This document shows positions 6,007 to 7,485 of a DNA stretch of 7,485 nucleotides, piece by piece; the first letter of the stretch is position 1; the number at the start of each line of letters is the position of its first letter. The DNA lies in assembly GCA_046727955.1 (NCBI GenBank), contig JBKPDO010000264.1:1-7485 (forward strand). The letters run 5' to 3'. The translations under genes and the position numbers were made by a program. The DNA comes from DASVXQ01 sp046727955 (lineage in GTDB: Bacteria; Actinomycetota; CALGFH01). The notes under the pieces are model-generated. The model searched no databases and had not been told where the DNA came from. It worked only from the letters and a program-made list of their open reading frames with translations.

Positions 6007-7160
6007 GCGGCCACCGCCGTCCACGTCGAGCCGGACGCCGCGGAGCGCAGCGCCGCGTCTAGCACCTGTTGCACCTGGAGCCCGTCCGCGAAGGACGGCG
6101 CCGGGTCGCGGCCGCCAGCGATCGCCTCGAGCAGGTCGCGCGCCTCGTGGGTGAAGGTGTGCTCGTAGCCGATGGTGTGGCCGTCCGGCCACCAGGCCGC
6201 GGCGTAAGGGTGCTCGCGCTCGGTCGCCCGGATGCGCCGGAAGCCCTGGCTGCCGCGGTCGTCGGTGGCGTCGAAGAACTCCAGCTCGTTGAGTCGGTCC
6301 AGGTCCCAGACGATGCTGCCCCGGTCGCCGTTGATCTCCACGTGCAGGCCCTCCTTGTGCCCGGTGGCGAACCGAGTGGCCTCGAAGCTGGCGACCGCGC
6401 CGCCGGCGAAGCGCGCGATCAGCACCACCGCGTCATCGACCGTGACCGGGCCACGCGCGCCGCGGCCGTCAGGCAGCGGCCGCTCCTTTATGAAGGTCTC
6501 GGTCAGCGCCGACACGCCTGCGATGCGGTCGCCGGCCAGGTATTGGGCCAGGTCGATGGCGTGGGCGCCGAGGTCACCGAGCGCGCCCGAGCCGGCCTGG
6601 CCGGCCTGGAGCCGCCAGACCAGCGGGGAGTCGGGGTCGATCAGCGGGCTTGCCAGGTAGGACCCGCGCACGTGGCGGATGGTGCCGAGGCGGCCAGCCT
6701 CGACCAGCTGACGCGCCAGCGCGACCGCGGGCACGCGGCGGAAGTTGAAGCCGACCATCGCTCTGATCCCCTGGGCGGCCGCCGTGGCGGCGGCCGCCGC
6801 CATCGCCCGCGCCTCCTCGACCGTGTTGGCCAGCGGCTTCTCGCACAGCACGTGCTTGCCGGCCTCGAGCGCGGCGACGGAGATCTGGGCATGGCTCGAG
6901 CCGGGGGTGCAGACGTCGACGAGGTGGACGTCGTCGCGCCCCACCAGCCGCTTCCAGTCGGTCTCCCAGTTGGCCCAGCCGAGTCGCGCGGCCGCCGCCT
7001 GTACCGCGACCCGGTCGCGGCCGCAGATCGCGGCCATGCGCGGGGACAGCGGCAGGTCGAAGAACCGGCTCACCGTACGCCAGGCCTGGGAGTGCGCCCT
7101 GCCCATGAAGGCATAGCCCACCATCCCGATCCCGAGCACGCCCTGACCGGTGTCGGTCAT
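6003..7160 (-). CDS. Gfo/Idh/MocA family sugar oxidoreductase
   Basis: This 385-residue NAD(P)-dependent dehydrogenase belongs to the family of glucose-fructose oxidoreductase, inositol dehydrogenase and MocA. The N-terminal Rossmann domain has GIGMVGYAFMG (10-20) and VCTPGSSH (83-90). The family signature EKP is at 107-109, with Lys108 the expected catalytic lysine. The C-terminal alpha/beta domain has GFNFRRVP (137-144), WRLQ and GDLGAHAIDL with Asp196 and His200, the usual catalytic pair. It is the first gene of the minus-strand unit; GGAGGT lies 4 nt before ATG 7160, with a promoter at 7199-7227 and an operator-like dyad between. It overlaps xylA by 4 nt. Co-translation with xylA suggests a pentose or pentose-derived substrate (D-xylose oxidation, or a keto-sugar or inositol-like compound). 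This is inference, because the family's substrates cannot be read from motifs. Confidence 0.93.
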   Translation of the reverse strand: MTDTGQGVLGIGMVGYAFMGRAHSQAWRTVSRFFDLPLSPRMAAICGRDRVAVQAAAARLGWANWETDWKRLVGRDDVHLVDVCTPGSSHAQISVAALEAGKHVLCEKPLANTVEEARAMAAAAATAAAQGIRAMVGFNFRRVPAVALARQLVEAGRLGTIRHVRGSYLASPLIDPDSPLVWRLQAGQAGSGALGDLGAHAIDLAQYLAGDRIAGVSALTETFIKERPLPDGRGARGPVTVDDAVVLIARFAGGAVASFEATRFATGHKEGLHVEINGDRGSIVWDLDRLNELEFFDATDDRGSQGFRRIRATEREHPYAAAWWPDGHTIGYEHTFTHEARDLLEAIAGGRDPAPSFADGLQVQQVLDAALRSAASGSTWTAVAA

Positions 7161-7184
7161 GGCGACCTCCGGGTAGAATTTGTC

Positions 7185-7201
7185 AGTTTACTCCACGAAC
7201 T
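7185..7201. promoter_or_regulatory. Candidate operator, copy 1 (oxidoreductase/xylA side)
   Basis: AGTTTACTCCACGAACT has outer arms AGTT/AACT and matches the second dyad at 7314-7330 in 9 of 17 positions, with the shared core GTTYAC-n5-GAAC. It overlaps three bases of the -10 box of the minus-strand promoter and ends 24 nt before ATG 7160. The same segment is also bracketed by a wider repeat, TCAGTTT (7183-7189) and AAACTGA (7203-7209). A repressor site is inferred; on the minus strand the TTAGTT half resembles ROK-type xylose operators. Confidence 0.55.
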
Positions 7202-7227
7202 AAAACTGAAATCATCGTAGGAGTCAA
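7199..7227 (-). promoter_or_regulatory. Candidate promoter for the oxidoreductase-xylA-importer unit
   Basis: On the minus strand, -35 TTGACT (7227-7222; 5 of 6 consensus) and -10 TTTAGT (7204-7199; 4 of 6) are separated by exactly 17 nt. Transcription would start near 7192, giving a leader of about 30 nt with GGAGGT before ATG 7160. The DNA here is clearly more AT-rich than the coding regions. Confidence 0.55.
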
Positions 7228-7252
7228 CCTGTACCCATCCGGTCGACGATGA
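7212..7252. repeat. Widely spaced 7-bp inverted repeat between the divergent promoters
   Basis: TCATCGT (7212-7218) and ACGATGA (7246-7252) are perfect complements separated by 27 nt. The left arm lies in the -35/-10 spacer of the minus-strand promoter and its -35 box falls in the loop. It could be a two-site activator or looping element, or chance. Confidence 0.3.
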
Positions 7253-7288
7253 GACTTTCCCAAGGGAGGAATAGATTTCAGGGCTGCT

Positions 7289-7317
7289 TCGCCAGCGGTC
7301 ACAGCTGCCAGTATGTT
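7289..7317 (+). promoter_or_regulatory. Candidate xylB promoter
   Basis: -35 TCGCCA (7289-7294; 4 of 6) and -10 TATGTT (7312-7317; 4 of 6) are spaced by 17 nt. It is weak as consensus, but its relation to the dyad at 7314-7330 mirrors that on the opposite side. Predicted start near 7324 gives a leader of roughly 34 nt. Confidence 0.4.
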
Positions 7318-7330
7318 CACCAATTGAACA
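7314..7330. promoter_or_regulatory. Candidate operator, copy 2 (xylB side)
   Basis: TGTTCA-CCAAT-TGAACA is a perfect 6-bp dyad with a 5-nt centre, ending 27 nt before the xylB ATG. It overlaps the 3' part of the proposed -10 box and the start region, a classic repressor position, and shares GTTYAC-n5-GAAC with copy 1 at 7185-7201. Confidence 0.6.
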
Positions 7331-7357
7331 AACAATAGCCAAGACAAGGAGCCGCCA

Positions 7358-7485
7358 ATGCCGATCGTCGCGGGCGTCGACTGCTCGACGCAGTCCACCA
7401 AGGTCGTCGCCTGCGACGCCGACACCGGCGAGGTGCTGGCGGAGCGGTCGGCGCCCCACCCCGAGGGCACAGAGGTCGACCCGGA
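7358..7485 (+). CDS. xylB: Xylulokinase, N-terminal fragment (runs off the right edge)
   Basis: Only the first 42 codons are in the window. They begin MPIVAGVDCSTQSTKVV, the phosphate-binding start of FGGY carbohydrate kinases (Asp8, Ser10-Thr11 and Lys15 as in DxGTxxxK), then ADTGEVL and SAPHPEGTEVDP, a pattern typical of actinobacterial xylulokinases. The enzyme phosphorylates D-xylulose to D-xylulose 5-phosphate using ATP. ATG 7358 has AAGGAG (7346-7351) 6 nt upstream. The kinase is transcribed away from the xylA unit, with an operator-like dyad just upstream, so both directions are probably induced together. The catalytic Asp and the sugar-binding residues lie beyond the window. Other FGGY kinases are possible from so short a piece, but the xylA neighbour makes xylulokinase by far the best call. 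Confidence 0.88.
   Translation, partial: MPIVAGVDCSTQSTKVVACDADTGEVLAERSAPHPEGTEVDP

Noticed and set aside
6007..6192. N-terminal extension of xylA upstream of ATG 6006
   Set aside because: The extra residues are out-of-frame reading of the oxidoreductase gene. The family N-terminus (MN...YQPT..DRF) begins at 6006.
6069..7220. Plus-strand open frame of 383 codons opposite the oxidoreductase
   Set aside because: It is a shadow of the Gfo/Idh/MocA gene and runs through the divergent promoter region.
7264..7270. GGGAGGA on the plus strand as the ribosome site of a leader peptide
   Set aside because: No ATG or GTG follows at a usable distance, so there is no small gene to support.
7183..7470. 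Minus-strand open frames of 95 and 100 codons crossing the divergent region
   Set aside because: They overlap the xylB start and both promoters and contain no motif; one ends within the oxidoreductase start region.

Overview
The window comes from a high-GC bacterium, most likely an actinomycete (Actinomycetota). Coding DNA is strongly GC-rich with G/C-ending codons, the xylose isomerase is the short Streptomyces-type enzyme (389 residues), and the substrate-binding protein carries a twin-arginine lipoprotein signal. It holds a D-xylose uptake and catabolism locus with eight protein genes. Six are complete and two are cut by the window edges. Genes fill almost everything except a 197-bp divergent promoter region (7161-7357) and a 127-bp internal gap (3477-3603).

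Seven genes run on the minus strand and look like one transcription unit, read from right to left. They are a Gfo/Idh/MocA sugar oxidoreductase (6003-7160), xylose isomerase xylA (4837-6006, ATGA overlap), a secreted aldose 1-epimerase (3604-4806, 30 nt later), then after 127 nt a sugar ABC importer made of a Tat-type lipoprotein binding protein (2349-3476), a permease (1335-2342) and a single-domain ATPase (556-1335). A zinc-dependent medium-chain dehydrogenase (1-552) follows and runs off the left edge. Junctions within the importer and dehydrogenase part are 6 nt, a 1-nt overlap and 3 nt. On the plus strand, xylulokinase xylB starts at 7358 and runs off the right edge.

The working model is that the secreted epimerase interconverts sugar anomers outside the membrane, the importer takes the pentose up, XylA makes D-xylulose and XylB makes D-xylulose 5-phosphate for the pentose phosphate pathway. 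The two dehydrogenases at the ends of the minus-strand unit suggest an additional oxidative or polyol branch. Their substrates cannot be read from the sequence.

The most informative non-coding signal is in the divergent region. Two 17-bp dyads share the pattern GTTYAC-n5-GAAC. One (7185-7201) lies beside the oxidoreductase start and the other (7314-7330) beside the xylB start. Each overlaps the 3' part of a plausible -10 box, and they sit 24 and 27 nt from the respective start codons. This looks like one repressor controlling both directions; no regulator gene is visible in the window. I found no mobile element, CRISPR array or RNA gene, and no convincing undescribed system. The locus is a recognisable pentose-utilisation cluster with some unusual details.
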